A stretch of 64,000 nucleotides of DNA from Thiohalomonas denitrificans. Its GTDB lineage: Bacteria > Pseudomonadota > Gammaproteobacteria > Thiohalomonadales > Thiohalomonadaceae. The notes under the pieces are model-generated. The model saw nothing but the letters and a program-made list of their open reading frames with translations. It had not been told where the DNA came from and ran no database searches. Below, one piece after another: positions 17,330 to 24,639 of this stretch (positions are counted from its first letter, which is position 1; each line of letters begins with the position of its first letter). The stretch spans positions 62,001 to 126,000 of the forward strand of contig NZ_FMWD01000006.1 in NCBI RefSeq assembly GCF_900102855.1, given 5' to 3'. The position numbers were made by a program, and so were the translations under genes.

Positions 17330-18115
17330 CAAATATATAAAGCCCGTCCACCCGGGCCGGTCCGCGAATGGCGTCGATATGGCGCAGGGATAGCTGCCTT
17401 CCCGGATGCCACAGAAGCTGGCCGAGCGAGTCTCCAGAGAAGCCCGTGCATTTACGGAATCCGCCATACCGCTGTGAGGCCCGGCAAAAATTCGCCGCGA
17501 CTCCGATCGTTGGCAAAAGGGGGCCGTAGGGCGCATTCTCGATACGCCGCCGACACGCCATAAAGCCGCGCATCAACCGACTCCGCCATACCGTCGTGAG
17601 CGCCGCGACTCCGGTCGTTTCAACAAAACGTTCATTTGGAGAATCTAGCCGTTTCGGGGGCGATTCGTGGTCTGGCGATCTCCGTTCGCTTGTGGAGCGA
17701 GCGCCGTAGGGCGCATTCTCGACACACCTCCGAAGTCCCCCATAGAGTCGCACAGCTACCGGCTCCCCGACCGTTATGAGGCCGGAAATAAATGCGCCGC
17801 GACGCCGAGCGTTTGGAAAAACGGTGCATTTGGGAGAATCTGGCAGTTTCGGGGGGATTCGTGATGTGGGCGTCCCCGGCCGCCGGTGGTGCGGACAGGT
17901 AGGGCGCATTCTCGATACGCCCCCGACGCACCCATAAAGCCGCACATTAACCGATCCGCCTTACCATTATGAGGCCCGGAACCAAATGCGCCGCGATCCC
18001 GAGCGTTTGGAAAAACGGTGCATTTGGAGGATTCAGATGCTCCGGTGGCAGTTCGCGGCCGGGCGATCTCCGTTTGCTTGTGGAGCGAGCGGTTGGAAGA
18101 ATGCACCCTACGCAG
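17330..18115. repeat. Degenerate tandem repeat, ~180-195 bp units
   Basis: The anchor GTAGGGCGCATTCTCGA recurs at 17526, 17706 and 17899 (spacings 180 and 193). Each unit goes on with a CCATAAAGCCGCAC block, a GAGGCCCGGAA block, AATGCGCCGCGA, GAGCGTTTGGAAAAACGGTG and CATTTGGAGAATCTGGCAG. A further degraded unit starts near 17330. The array ends at ~18115 with an inverted anchor (GAATGCACCCTAC). Apparent reading frames here are shadows of the repeat. No gene is supported in 17215-18176. Confidence 0.75.
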
Positions 18116-18116
18116 G

Positions 18117-18160
18117 CGTAAAAAAAAACGGGGCCCTGGGGCCCCGTTCTTTTTACGCTA
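18117..18160 (-). terminator. Intrinsic terminator of the porin gene
   Basis: On the minus strand ACGGGGCCCC-AGG-GCCCCGT is followed by nine T residues, a textbook Rho-independent terminator 17 bases after the porin stop. The outer GCGTAAAAA/TTTTTACGC arms make it nearly symmetric, so it may also work on the plus strand. Confidence 0.9.
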
Positions 18161-18176
18161 CTGCTACTGCTTCGAC

Positions 18177-19139
18177 TTAGAAGCCTACGCGCATACCGGC
18201 AGCCAGAACATTCACGTCAGCTCCAGCGTCGTCATCGTTCATGCGGTAACCCACATGAGCGCTGACCGCCTTGTTGAAGGCGTGCTTCACGCCGAGGGCC
18301 ACGTAGTCCGCATCGTTCGGGGTAGCGCTGTCGTCAGTGAAGCTACCTGCGGAGAGCGAGAAGGTGTTGGCACCCATAGCCATGGACCCGGTCAGGTACA
18401 TGTGATCGCCGTCGCTAAGTCCCTCATCCAGGGTCTCGTACTGACCGGCAACGGTGAACACGCCGGTGGAGTACTTGACGCCACCCTTGACGGCGGTTTC
18501 GTTATCACCGCCCTCGTCCTGGTAGGCCACGGCCACTTCGACCGGACCGACCGGGACGTTCAGGGAGGCGGAGATGGTGTGATCGCCCTGGGTGTCGCCA
18601 GTGCCATCGTCGGTCTCGTCGACAGCGACGGCGGCGGAGAACTTGGCGGCCCCGAAGGTGTTGCCGTAGGCGATGGTGTTGCTGAGGTAGCCGTTATGCA
18701 GGCCACTCATGCCGGTGCTGCCGCGAGCCTGCAGCGAGGTGGCCAGGAACGGATCCCAACCGACCGTGGAGGCCTTGTACGGGGAGTTCATGGAGCCGAC
18801 CAGCACGGTGCCGAAGCCGCCGGCGAGGCCGACATAGCCGTCACGCATGTCGATACCGACCCGGTCGGCCGGCTTGAGATTGAAGCCCGCCTTGACGATA
18901 CCCTTCAGGCCGTTGCCCAGGTCCTGGGAGCCGGCGAAGTTGATAGCGCTTGCGTTGCCGGAGTTGGCGGTGGAACCTTCCATACCGTCGACGACCTGGA
19001 TGCCCTCGAGGGTAGCGCCGTCGCCGTCAACGTTCACGACCTCAGCCTGGAGCTTGCCGGAGATGGTCAGTTCTGCGTGGGCTGCCAGCGGGGCAGCCAT
19101 AGCGCCGGCGATAGCCAGAGCAATCAGCTTTTTATTCAT
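18177..19139 (-). CDS. Outer-membrane porin (Gram-negative porin family)
   Basis: 320 residues. Residues 1-22 are a classical signal peptide ending AAHA. The mature chain begins ELTISGKLQAEV and has alternating beta-strand patterning, SMNSPYKA near the middle and a C-terminal aromatic (GMRVGF), the signal for outer-membrane beta-barrel assembly. It probably forms a trimeric general diffusion pore; solute preference cannot be told. It stands alone with its own promoter candidate and a strong terminator. GGGAGAT precedes the ATG. Confidence 0.9.
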   Translation of the reverse strand: MNKKLIALAIAGAMAAPLAAHAELTISGKLQAEVVNVDGDGATLEGIQVVDGMEGSTANSGNASAINFAGSQDLGNGLKGIVKAGFNLKPADRVGIDMRDGYVGLAGGFGTVLVGSMNSPYKASTVGWDPFLATSLQARGSTGMSGLHNGYLSNTIAYGNTFGAAKFSAAVAVDETDDGTGDTQGDHTISASLNVPVGPVEVAVAYQDEGGDNETAVKGGVKYSTGVFTVAGQYETLDEGLSDGDHMYLTGSMAMGANTFSLSAGSFTDDSATPNDADYVALGVKHAFNKAVSAHVGYRMNDDDAGADVNVLAAGMRVGF

Positions 19140-19171
19140 TGATAGGATCTCCCAAGTGGTTGTTGGTTGTG

Positions 19172-19237
19172 CGATTAATTAATCGGGCTTACTCCGAAGC
19201 CAACGTAACGATAGACCACAGCAGAACCTGAATGCAA
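19172..19237 (-). promoter_or_regulatory. Porin upstream region: candidate promoter and 14-bp palindrome
   Basis: On the minus strand TTGCAT (19232-19237), an 18-base spacer and TATCGT (19208-19213) resemble a sigma-70 promoter. Downstream in the leader lies the perfect palindrome CGATTAATTAATCG (19172-19185), a possible regulator site. Both are pattern calls only. Confidence 0.4.
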
Positions 19238-19332
19238 CACCTTTTTGCGAAAAAAACATCATGCGTTGTCTTTTTGCCACAACGGGAAAAACAAAGGGCC
19301 GTCATACAGTTGGCGCAACTATCTGGAAAAGG

Positions 19333-19549
19333 AGTGGCGAGTGGCGACGAGCTAGTGGCTAGTGGCTAGTGGCGAGGGACGAGGGGCGAGAGACGAGAGA
19401 CGAGAGACGAAAGACGGGAAACGGGAAACGGGAAACGGGAAACGGGAAACGGGAAACGGGAAACGGGAAACGGGAAACGGGAGACGGGAGACGGGAGACG
19501 GGAGACGGGAGACGGGAGACGGGAGACGGGAGACGGGGGACGGGAGATG
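19333..19549. repeat. Heptamer tandem array, 31 units
   Basis: An unbroken 7-base period runs through units of changing sequence: AGTGGCG, AGTGGCT, AGGGACG, AGAGACG, AAAGACG, then nine GGAAACG (19417-19479), eight GGAGACG (19480-19535) and two variants. The same heptamers occur at 20117-20151, 20511-20543, 25284-25374, 25420-25494, 28146-28190 and 28311-28348. Runs of identical units point to slippage, so copy number is probably variable. It is not CRISPR: there are no spacers. Confidence 0.9.
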
Positions 19550-19607
19550 AAGGGTAGTTGATAGGAGATCGTGGCGAGTCCAACCCGCCGCTTCGCGGCC
19601 GCGAACC

Positions 19608-19820
19608 AAACGACGAACTTCCCCCCTGCCATTGCGAGGAGCCCCAGCGACGAAGCAATCCCGAAGTGCGACACACCAGATTGCCGCGTCGCCGGGGCTC
19701 CTCCTGATGAACGTGCCCCCGCTGTCATTACGAGGAGCCTGAGCGACGAAGTAATCTCCTGCTCCAAACCCCAGATTGCCGCGTCGCCTGGGGCTCCTCG
19801 CAATGGCAGGGGGAAAGTTC
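19608..19820. repeat. Pair of GCGAGGAGC...GCGACGAAGCAATC palindromic repeats
   Basis: Two hairpins (19635-19703 and 19731-19800) share the arms GAGGAGCC(CC)AGCGACGAAG and GCGTCGCCGGGGCTCCTC. They are enclosed by an outer inverted repeat (CTTCCCCCCTGCCATTGCGA near 19615 and TCGCAATGGCAGGGGGAAAG near 19799). This is a widespread bacterial interspersed repeat class. No gene is seen in 19140-20037. Confidence 0.75.
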
Positions 19821-19899
19821 ATCATTGATTCGGGGCTGCGGAGCGGCGGGTAGTGCTCGCAATCACAGCGACGGGAAAGTTCATCCCCTTGAATTTCGA

Positions 19900-19976
19900 A
19901 CCACGGGGAACAGGGGCGCACGGGGGAAAAAACCCAACAACTGCTTTACCCCGTGGCCCCCGTGCACCCCGTGGTT
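19900..19976. repeat. Inverted nonamer array, copy 2
   Basis: ACCACGGGG-AACAGGGGC-GCACGGGGG ... CCCCGTGGC-CCCCGTGCA-CCCCGTGGT. Same layout and flanks as copy 1 at 15781-15858. Confidence 0.7.
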
Positions 19977-20008
19977 ATCAGTTCTGCATTGATTCGGACG
20001 CGCAATAA

Positions 20009-20033
20009 AAAACCCGCCACTTGGGCGGGTTTT
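20009..20033 (-). terminator. Intrinsic terminator after tRNA-Gln
   Basis: AAAACCCGCC (20009-20018) pairs with GGCGGGTTTT (20024-20033) around a five-base loop. On the minus strand it lies 4 bases beyond the encoded CCA of the tRNA and is followed by TTATT. Confidence 0.85.
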
Positions 20034-20037
20034 GTAT

Positions 20038-20111
20038 TGGCTGGGGGACAAGGATTCGAACCTTGATTGACGGAGTCAGAGTCCGCTGTCCTGCCGTTAG
20101 ACGATCCCCCA
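20038..20111 (-). tRNA. tRNA-Gln (CTG anticodon)
   Basis: 74 bases on the minus strand, from TGGGGGATCG to an encoded CCA. The anticodon loop reads CTCTGAC between GCGGA and TCCGT, giving anticodon CTG. The T-loop is GGTTCGAATCC. Acceptor stem and elongator features match glutamine tRNAs. It is followed by a terminator and preceded by a heptamer array, the four-helix-bundle pseudogene and rpsI. Confidence 0.93.
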
Positions 20112-20116
20112 AGAAC

Positions 20117-20151
20117 AGTTGCTAGTTCCTAGTGGCTAGTTGCGAGGCGAC
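20117..20151. repeat. Heptamer array, left arm around the four-helix-bundle gene
   Basis: AGTTGCT-AGTTCCT-AGTGGCT-AGTTGCG-AGGCGAC. The stop codon (TAG, minus strand, 20136-20138) of the four-helix-bundle frame lies inside it. It is inverted relative to 20511-20543. Confidence 0.8.
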
Positions 20152-20499
20152 GTAGCATCTCGAAAGTGCTGCATTAAACCATGAAGCATTTTCGATAGTT
20201 CCTCAGCTTCGCTCGCTAGTTCACGGCCTGTGGATTGCTCCAGAAAACCGGCTTCCATTCCAATCCATAACTGGGTCCAGAGTTCGCCGCACGACCCCTT
20301 TGGCAATTTTCAGAAACTGTAGCCGCTCTTTAGCGCTTTCACGTTCGTAGCCTTCAGCGATATTCGAAGGAATCGAAAGGGCCGAACTGGAGATCTGATT
20401 TCGAAATCCCCACTCGGGGCATGCGCGCAACGCTTTGTAAACGTCCACCGAGAGCCTGCACCCTCGTTTCCAGACTTCCAATCGTTTCAGCGCGTCCAT
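20136..20499 (-). pseudogene. Four-helix-bundle (S23 / 23S rRNA intervening-sequence-type) protein, frameshifted
   Basis: The frame starting at the ATG 20497-20499 (MDALKRLEVWKRG, SIPSNIAEGYERESAKE, LQFLKIAKG) is typical of the family PF05635/TIGR02436. After LKIAKG it runs into an unrelated frame. Removing one G from the four-G run on the minus strand (C-run 20295-20298) restores SCGELWTQLWIGMEAGFLE and continues to EELSKMLHGL and a TAG at 20136, about 120 residues in all, the family's normal length. The gene is therefore broken by one inserted base, is phase-variable, or carries a sequence error. The last codons lie in a heptamer array. In this family free-standing proteins have no settled function; the related Avd protein works with the reverse transcriptase of diversity-generating retroelements. 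No reverse transcriptase is seen here. Confidence 0.85.
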
Positions 20500-20510
20500 G
20501 CCCTGTTTTT

Positions 20511-20543
20511 CCTAGCTACTCGCGACTAGCAACTCGCTACTAG
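20511..20543. repeat. Heptamer array, right arm around the four-helix-bundle gene
   Basis: Reverse-complement heptamers (AGCTACT, CGCGACT, AGCAACT, CGCTACT) lie between the four-helix-bundle start and the rpsI stop codon, which they touch. On the minus strand AGTTGCTAG here is complementary to CTAGCAACT in the left arm, so a transcript across the gene could pair its ends. Confidence 0.8.
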
Positions 20544-20939
20544 TTAGCGCTTGGAGTACTGCGGGCGCTTGCGGGCTTTGTGCAGGCCGATTTTCTTGCG
20601 TTCGACTTCGCGGGCGTCGCGGGTCAGGAAGCCGCGTTTGCGTAGCGAGCCGCGCAGGGATTCGTCGTATTTCACCAGCGCACGGGAGATGGCGTGGCGA
20701 ATGGCACCGGCCTGGCCGCTGCCGCCGCCGCCGCGAACGGTGACGTTGACGTCGAATTTCTCGAGCAGTTCGACCTCTTCGAGCGGCTGACGCACAATCA
20801 TGCGAGCGGTTTCGCGACCGAAGTACTCATCGAGTCCCCGGCGATTGACGGTGATGTTGCCGCTGCCCGGCACCAGGAAGGCGCGAGCGTTCGAGGTCTT
20901 GCGACGCCCGGTGCTGATTTGATTCTGTTTTTCTGCCAT
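20544..20939 (-). CDS. rpsI: 30S ribosomal protein S9
   Basis: 131 residues, the standard length, with [39 protein letters not shown] and the C-terminal [17 protein letters not shown] tail that reaches the ribosomal P site. It follows rplM by 24 bases in the universal rplM-rpsI operon. A heptamer array starts directly after its stop codon. Confidence 0.98.
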   Translation of the reverse strand: MAEKQNQISTGRRKTSNARAFLVPGSGNITVNRRGLDEYFGRETARMIVRQPLEEVELLEKFDVNVTVRGGGGSGQAGAIRHAISRALVKYDESLRGSLRKRGFLTRDAREVERKKIGLHKARKRPQYSKR

Positions 20940-20963
20940 AGCTCTGACTTCTTCCCGTACTCT

Positions 20964-21392
20964 TTAGAGTTCCAGCGTCTTCGGCTGCTGGGCGGTGTGC
21001 TTGTGCTCGGGTCCGGCGTAAACCTTCAGCTTGCTGAACATAGCACGGCCAAGCGGATTCTTCGGCAACATACCCTTGACGGCGCGCTGAATGATTCGCT
21101 CGGGAGCCTTCACGACCAGCTTTTCAAAGTTGATCGACTTGAGGCCACCCGGATATCCGGTGTGATGATGATACATCTTGTTGGCGGTCTTGTTGCCGGT
21201 CACGCGCACCTTTTCAGCGTTGACAACCACAATGTAGTCGCCCGTATCCACGTGTGGCGTATATACCGGCTTATGCTTGCCCCGCAGGCGCTTCGCGATT
21301 TCGGTCGCAAGTCGACCCAGCGTTTTGCCGTCGGCATCGACCACATACCAGTCGCGTTCCACGGTCTGCGGCTTTGCACTAAACGTCTTCAT
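20964..21392 (-). CDS. rplM: 50S ribosomal protein L13
   Basis: 142 residues, identical in length to E. coli L13. [37 protein letters not shown] and [11 protein letters not shown] are diagnostic. It is the first gene of the rplM-rpsI operon, with a sigma-70-like promoter at 21585-21613 and a ~190-base leader carrying two hairpins. Confidence 0.98.
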   Translation of the reverse strand: MKTFSAKPQTVERDWYVVDADGKTLGRLATEIAKRLRGKHKPVYTPHVDTGDYIVVVNAEKVRVTGNKTANKMYHHHTGYPGGLKSINFEKLVVKAPERIIQRAVKGMLPKNPLGRAMFSKLKVYAGPEHKHTAQQPKTLEL

Positions 21393-21414
21393 CCCAAATG
21401 CTCCAGCAAAAATC

Positions 21415-21530
21415 GAGACGGTCCCGAAAAAAGAAGCGGAATCCTACATGAAGAAGGGCCGCGCTTCAAGCGCGGCCCTGAAATAAAAAAGGCGCGGCTC
21501 AAGGGGGAGTATGCCGCGCCGAAGATTCCA
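21415..21530 (-). promoter_or_regulatory. Two strong hairpins in the rplM leader
   Basis: GGGCCGCGCTT/AAGCGCGGCCC (around 21457-21480) and GGCGCGGC/GCCGCGCC (around 21491-21522) can form in the rplM mRNA leader. In E. coli, L13 represses its own operon; whether these stems take part here is inference. On the plus strand they would be followed by A-rich, not T-rich, sequence. Confidence 0.45.
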
Positions 21531-21584
21531 CCAAAGGAGGATGGAGGAGTCTTGCGATTGGCCGTGAGCCAATCAGTTGGCGCT

Positions 21585-21613
21585 AATATAGCGATATACT
21601 CATGTTGAGTCAA
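21585..21613 (-). promoter_or_regulatory. Sigma-70 promoter of rplM-rpsI
   Basis: Minus strand: TTGACT (21608-21613), a 17-base spacer and TATATT (21585-21590). Both hexamers are one mismatch from consensus and the spacing is ideal. Confidence 0.75.
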
Positions 21614-21622
21614 CATCGTAAT

Positions 21623-22366
21623 TCACCTTTTTGTGGCCCCGGCCCGGGCGCCAAACTCCTCTTTTGGCGCCACTTCACCGGACCAGCGATTCATGACCGC
21701 GTCCCGCAGGCGATTGAGACGGCCGTGAAAGAAATGGTCGGCGTCGGCCATCCAGCGATACTCCGGGCGTGCCGGCTGATCGTGCACCCATTTGGAAACC
21801 TGCCGGGGTTCGGTGATGTCGTCGCGCCCGCCCTGCACCACCATCCAGGGGACCTCCACCGTCGGCACATCCGAGAAGTCGAACATGTTCACCGGGGGTG
21901 CTACCAGCAGGAGACGTTCGGCTCCGGCCTCGCGATGGCCGCGAACGGCCACATAGGCCCCGAACGAGAACCCTGCCAGCCATAACGGGGCCCGGGGATA
22001 ACGCTCCCGGAAATAGCGGACCACCGCGAGCATGTCCCCGGTCTCGCCGCGTCCGTGGTCGAATCGGCCCTCACTCTTGCCCACACCGCGAAAATTGAAG
22101 GTGACGCTGAGCAGGCCCATGTCATTGAAGGTCTCCGACAGGATGTGCACCACCTTGTTTTTCATGCTGCCGCCATAGAGCGGATGGGGGTGGCAGATCA
22201 CCGCGATAGGTCGGGTATCCTCGTAGCAGTCGGGGCAAGAGGTCAGTACCTCAAGGGGGCCGGCCGGGCCGTCAATAAGCAGCTCTTCGCCGGAACAGAC
22301 ATCCTCTTCCAGGCCGTCATAGAGATGGCGCTCCTGGAGTTCCGAAAAGTAAAAGTCGTCCGCCAT
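21623..22366 (-). CDS. Alpha/beta hydrolase
   Basis: 247 residues. CHPHPLYGGSMKNKVVHIL (~59-77), FNFRGVGKSEG, the nucleophile elbow GFSFGA (Ser in GxSxG), Asp in QGGRDDIT and His in DADHFFHG make a complete catalytic triad. No signal peptide. This is the YghX/dienelactone-like serine hydrolase group found next to many housekeeping genes; the substrate is unknown. It is divergent from nothing and stands between rplM and the ferredoxin-like gene, both on the same strand. Confidence 0.85.
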   Translation of the reverse strand: MADDFYFSELQERHLYDGLEEDVCSGEELLIDGPAGPLEVLTSCPDCYEDTRPIAVICHPHPLYGGSMKNKVVHILSETFNDMGLLSVTFNFRGVGKSEGRFDHGRGETGDMLAVVRYFRERYPRAPLWLAGFSFGAYVAVRGHREAGAERLLLVAPPVNMFDFSDVPTVEVPWMVVQGGRDDITEPRQVSKWVHDQPARPEYRWMADADHFFHGRLNRLRDAVMNRWSGEVAPKEEFGARAGATKR

Positions 22367-22465
22367 AATATCTGCGCCGATGATTCGGCGTCGCTCCTGA
22401 TGTTTTGATTGTCGTTCATTCGGGGTGGATGTGTTGTGAACAGGCCGAGAAAAGACGGGTCTTTC

Positions 22466-22780
22466 CTAGATCCTCAGCCGTTCGACCGGCTGGCCGCCGA
22501 CCAGGTGCTGATCGATAATTGCGTCGATATCCTCCCGATCCACATAGGTGTACCAGACCTCTTCGGGATAGACGACGATCACCGGCCCCTGGCTGCAACG
22601 GTCCAGGCAACCGGCCGTATTGATGCGAATTCCGCCCTTCCCGGACAGCCCCAGCGCCTTCACTCGCTGTTTTGCGTAGTCGCGCAGCTTCTGCGCCCCG
22701 AATTCGGCACAGCAGCCGCCCTCTTCGCGGCGGTTGGTACAGAAGAAAACGTGGTGTTTGTAATAGCCCGAAGATTTCAT
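22466..22780 (-). CDS. Thioredoxin-like 2Fe-2S ferredoxin
   Basis: 104 residues from the ATG at 22780 (MKSSGYYKHHVFFC), chosen for the GGTGAG site; the longer frame to 22816 lacks one. Cysteine pattern FFCTNRREEGGCC followed by NTAGCLDRCSQGP matches thioredoxin-fold 2Fe-2S ferredoxins (NuoE-like). The partner is unknown. It is divergent from the GlcF-like gene downstream and 99 bases from the hydrolase. Confidence 0.85.
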   Translation of the reverse strand: MKSSGYYKHHVFFCTNRREEGGCCAEFGAQKLRDYAKQRVKALGLSGKGGIRINTAGCLDRCSQGPVIVVYPEEVWYTYVDREDIDAIIDQHLVGGQPVERLRI

Positions 22781-23084
22781 AAACTCACCGATCTCGCTTG
22801 TCTCTTGATTCCACAAGAAATATGTTCTCAGTCGGCCGTAGTCTCGGCTCGGGCATCCTGCTTCGCCCTAACAGGCCCGTCCATAGACCTGGCCGATACG
22901 CCACTCTTTCGAAAATTTCCTCGTGAAACCAATATCCTGCGCGTTATCGGCACGAATTTATGAAATCTTCGGGCAGGACCTATCCGGCCCCACTGCACGT
23001 GACACGGCGAATCCGTTAAAATCCGGCGAGTCTATCACGCCATTCGGCATCCCGCCCCGGCCACCACAAACGTTCACGGACATC

Positions 23085-24320
23085 TTGGACCCGAAATCCA
23101 CCATCGAAAAGCTGGCCGACCGCTGCGTGCTCTGCGGCCTGTGCCTGCCGCACTGCCCCACCTACCGGGCGAGTCACCGGGAGGCGGAGTCGCCGCGCGG
23201 GCGGATCTCGCTGATTCTCGCCCTGGCCCGCGGCCAGCTGGAGGCCGATGCCACACTGGCCCTTCACCTGAACAACTGTCTGACGTGCCGCGCCTGCGAA
23301 GCCATGTGCCCCTCGGAGGTGCGCTACGGGCGCCTCATCGTGGCGGGGCGGGCCCTGCTGCGGGAACAGCACCGGGGCGACGAGCGTTCCCGTGCCATGC
23401 TGCTGGGCAGGGACAACCTGACCGGGCGCACACTTCGAGGGGCGATGCGGGCCTACCGGGCCAGCGGCCTGAAGCCGATTGCCAATCGCCTGCTGGGCGA
23501 CAGCGTCCTCGGCCGGCTCAATCGCCTGGTTCCGGATGCCGGGATGGAGTGGCCGCTGCCCGAATTCAGCCCCGCACGCGGCACTGAACGCGGCCGGGTG
23601 GTCCTGTTCGCCGGGTGTACCGGGCGGGTGCTGGAACCCGGCACCCTCGGCGCGGCGCTACGGCTGTTGAACCGGGCCGGCTATGCCGTACATCTGCCGA
23701 AGGCAGCGATGTGCTGCGGGGCACTGGACCTGCACGCGGGAGAGTTGGCCGGAGCCGAAAAGGCGATGAGCCGGAGCGCGGAATTGCTGGCGGCATACGA
23801 TGCCGACGCGATAATCGGCATCGCCAGCGGCTGCACCGGCGTGCTGAACGAGCTGGAGAGCTGGCTTGGTCCCGAGGCGAAGCCCCTCACGGGGCGGGTC
23901 CATGAAATCACGGCGTTTCTGGCCGAGCAGGACCTCGGGGAGCTGCAGGCGACTCCCCCGGAGGGACAGATCGCGGTTCATGAGCCGTGCAGTCAGCGCA
24001 ACGTGCTGCGTGGCGCCGGTTGTACCCTGCGCTTCCTGGAACGCCTCGGCATTCCCGCCACCCCCCTGCCGGGCAATGACCAGTGCTGCGGTGCGGCGGG
24101 TGAATACATGCTCACCCACCCGGAGAGCGCAGATGCGCTGCGGCAGCCCAAGGTGGAGAGCTTGCAGGAACAGGGAATCCGCTATCTGGTGAGCGCCAAT
24201 ATAGGCTGCGCCCTGCACATCGCCGCGGGCGCCCGCGAGGTGGACCTGGTGGCCGAGGTATTGCACCCGGTAGTGTTGGCCGAACGCCTGCTGGCGGAGG
24301 CCGAGCGAGAGGAAGCATAG
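23085..24320 (+). CDS. GlcF-like (Fe-S)-binding protein without a flavin partner
   Basis: 411 residues from a TTG at 23085; an in-frame GTG at 22923 is possible but adds unconvincing sequence. Two 4Fe-4S motifs, CVLCGLCLPHCP and CLTCRACEAMCP, are followed by CCG domains (MCCGALDLHAG; CCGAAGEYMLTH with HEPCSQRNVL). It is clearly related to GlcF (9211-10428) but diverged, and no GlcD/GlcE homolog is adjacent. It could serve another dehydrogenase such as the DUF3683 protein, or the nearby 2Fe-2S protein, in electron transfer; that is conjecture. The start is the weakest point. Confidence 0.82.
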   Translation: MDPKSTIEKLADRCVLCGLCLPHCPTYRASHREAESPRGRISLILALARGQLEADATLALHLNNCLTCRACEAMCPSEVRYGRLIVAGRALLREQHRGDERSRAMLLGRDNLTGRTLRGAMRAYRASGLKPIANRLLGDSVLGRLNRLVPDAGMEWPLPEFSPARGTERGRVVLFAGCTGRVLEPGTLGAALRLLNRAGYAVHLPKAAMCCGALDLHAGELAGAEKAMSRSAELLAAYDADAIIGIASGCTGVLNELESWLGPEAKPLTGRVHEITAFLAEQDLGELQATPPEGQIAVHEPCSQRNVLRGAGCTLRFLERLGIPATPLPGNDQCCGAAGEYMLTHPESADALRQPKVESLQEQGIRYLVSANIGCALHIAAGAREVDLVAEVLHPVVLAERLLAEAEREEA

Positions 24321-24391
24321 GCCGCGAGGGTTACGGAGACAGCGACCCTCTCTTCCGGCAGGAAGGCCGCCACAGGCGATGATATCCGACG

Positions 24392-24570
24392 AAATCGCCG
24401 CGGGGGCGCGCCTCCTACCGGGGTCTGTGCCTCTGCTGTACCTGGTAGGAGGGCCGCCCTCGGCGCGATGCCGTTGTGACGGAAATCGCCGCGGGGGCGC
24501 GCCTCCTACCGGGTCTCTGTCTCCGCTGTACGGCTAAGAAGGCCGCCCCGCGGGGCCGGGGTGGTGCTCA
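24392..24570. repeat. Two copies of a 90-bp direct repeat
   Basis: GAAATCGCCGCGGGGGCGCG begins at 24392 and again at 24482, each followed by CCTCCTACCGGG, TGCCTCTGCTGTAC or a variant, and AGGGCCGCCC. It resembles the GTAGGAGG...CCTCCTAC hairpin class. It is the only structure in the 319-base gap 24321-24639. Confidence 0.7.
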
Positions 24571-24639
24571 CGGGCGTGCAGTGGCTTATCCTAATCGGAT
24601 AGCGACCCATTTTCTGAATCTCTACGGATACCAGCGACC

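Noticed and set aside
17245-18106. Open frames with recurring RRIENAPYG / YRECAL motifs
   Set aside because: Shadows of the ~180 bp tandem repeat in different frames.
19333-19549. CRISPR array
   Set aside because: Continuous 7-base period without spacers and no cas genes.
19352-19921. Open frames rich in SPVSRLP or ETGNGKR repeats
   Set aside because: Translation of the heptamer array in several frames; low-complexity artefact without ribosome sites.
20136-20499. 23S rRNA intervening sequence
   Set aside because: No rRNA gene is in the window; the gene lies between rpsI and tRNA-Gln.
20117-20543. Diversity-generating retroelement (Avd-like protein)
   Set aside because: No reverse transcriptase, template repeat or variable-repeat target gene nearby.
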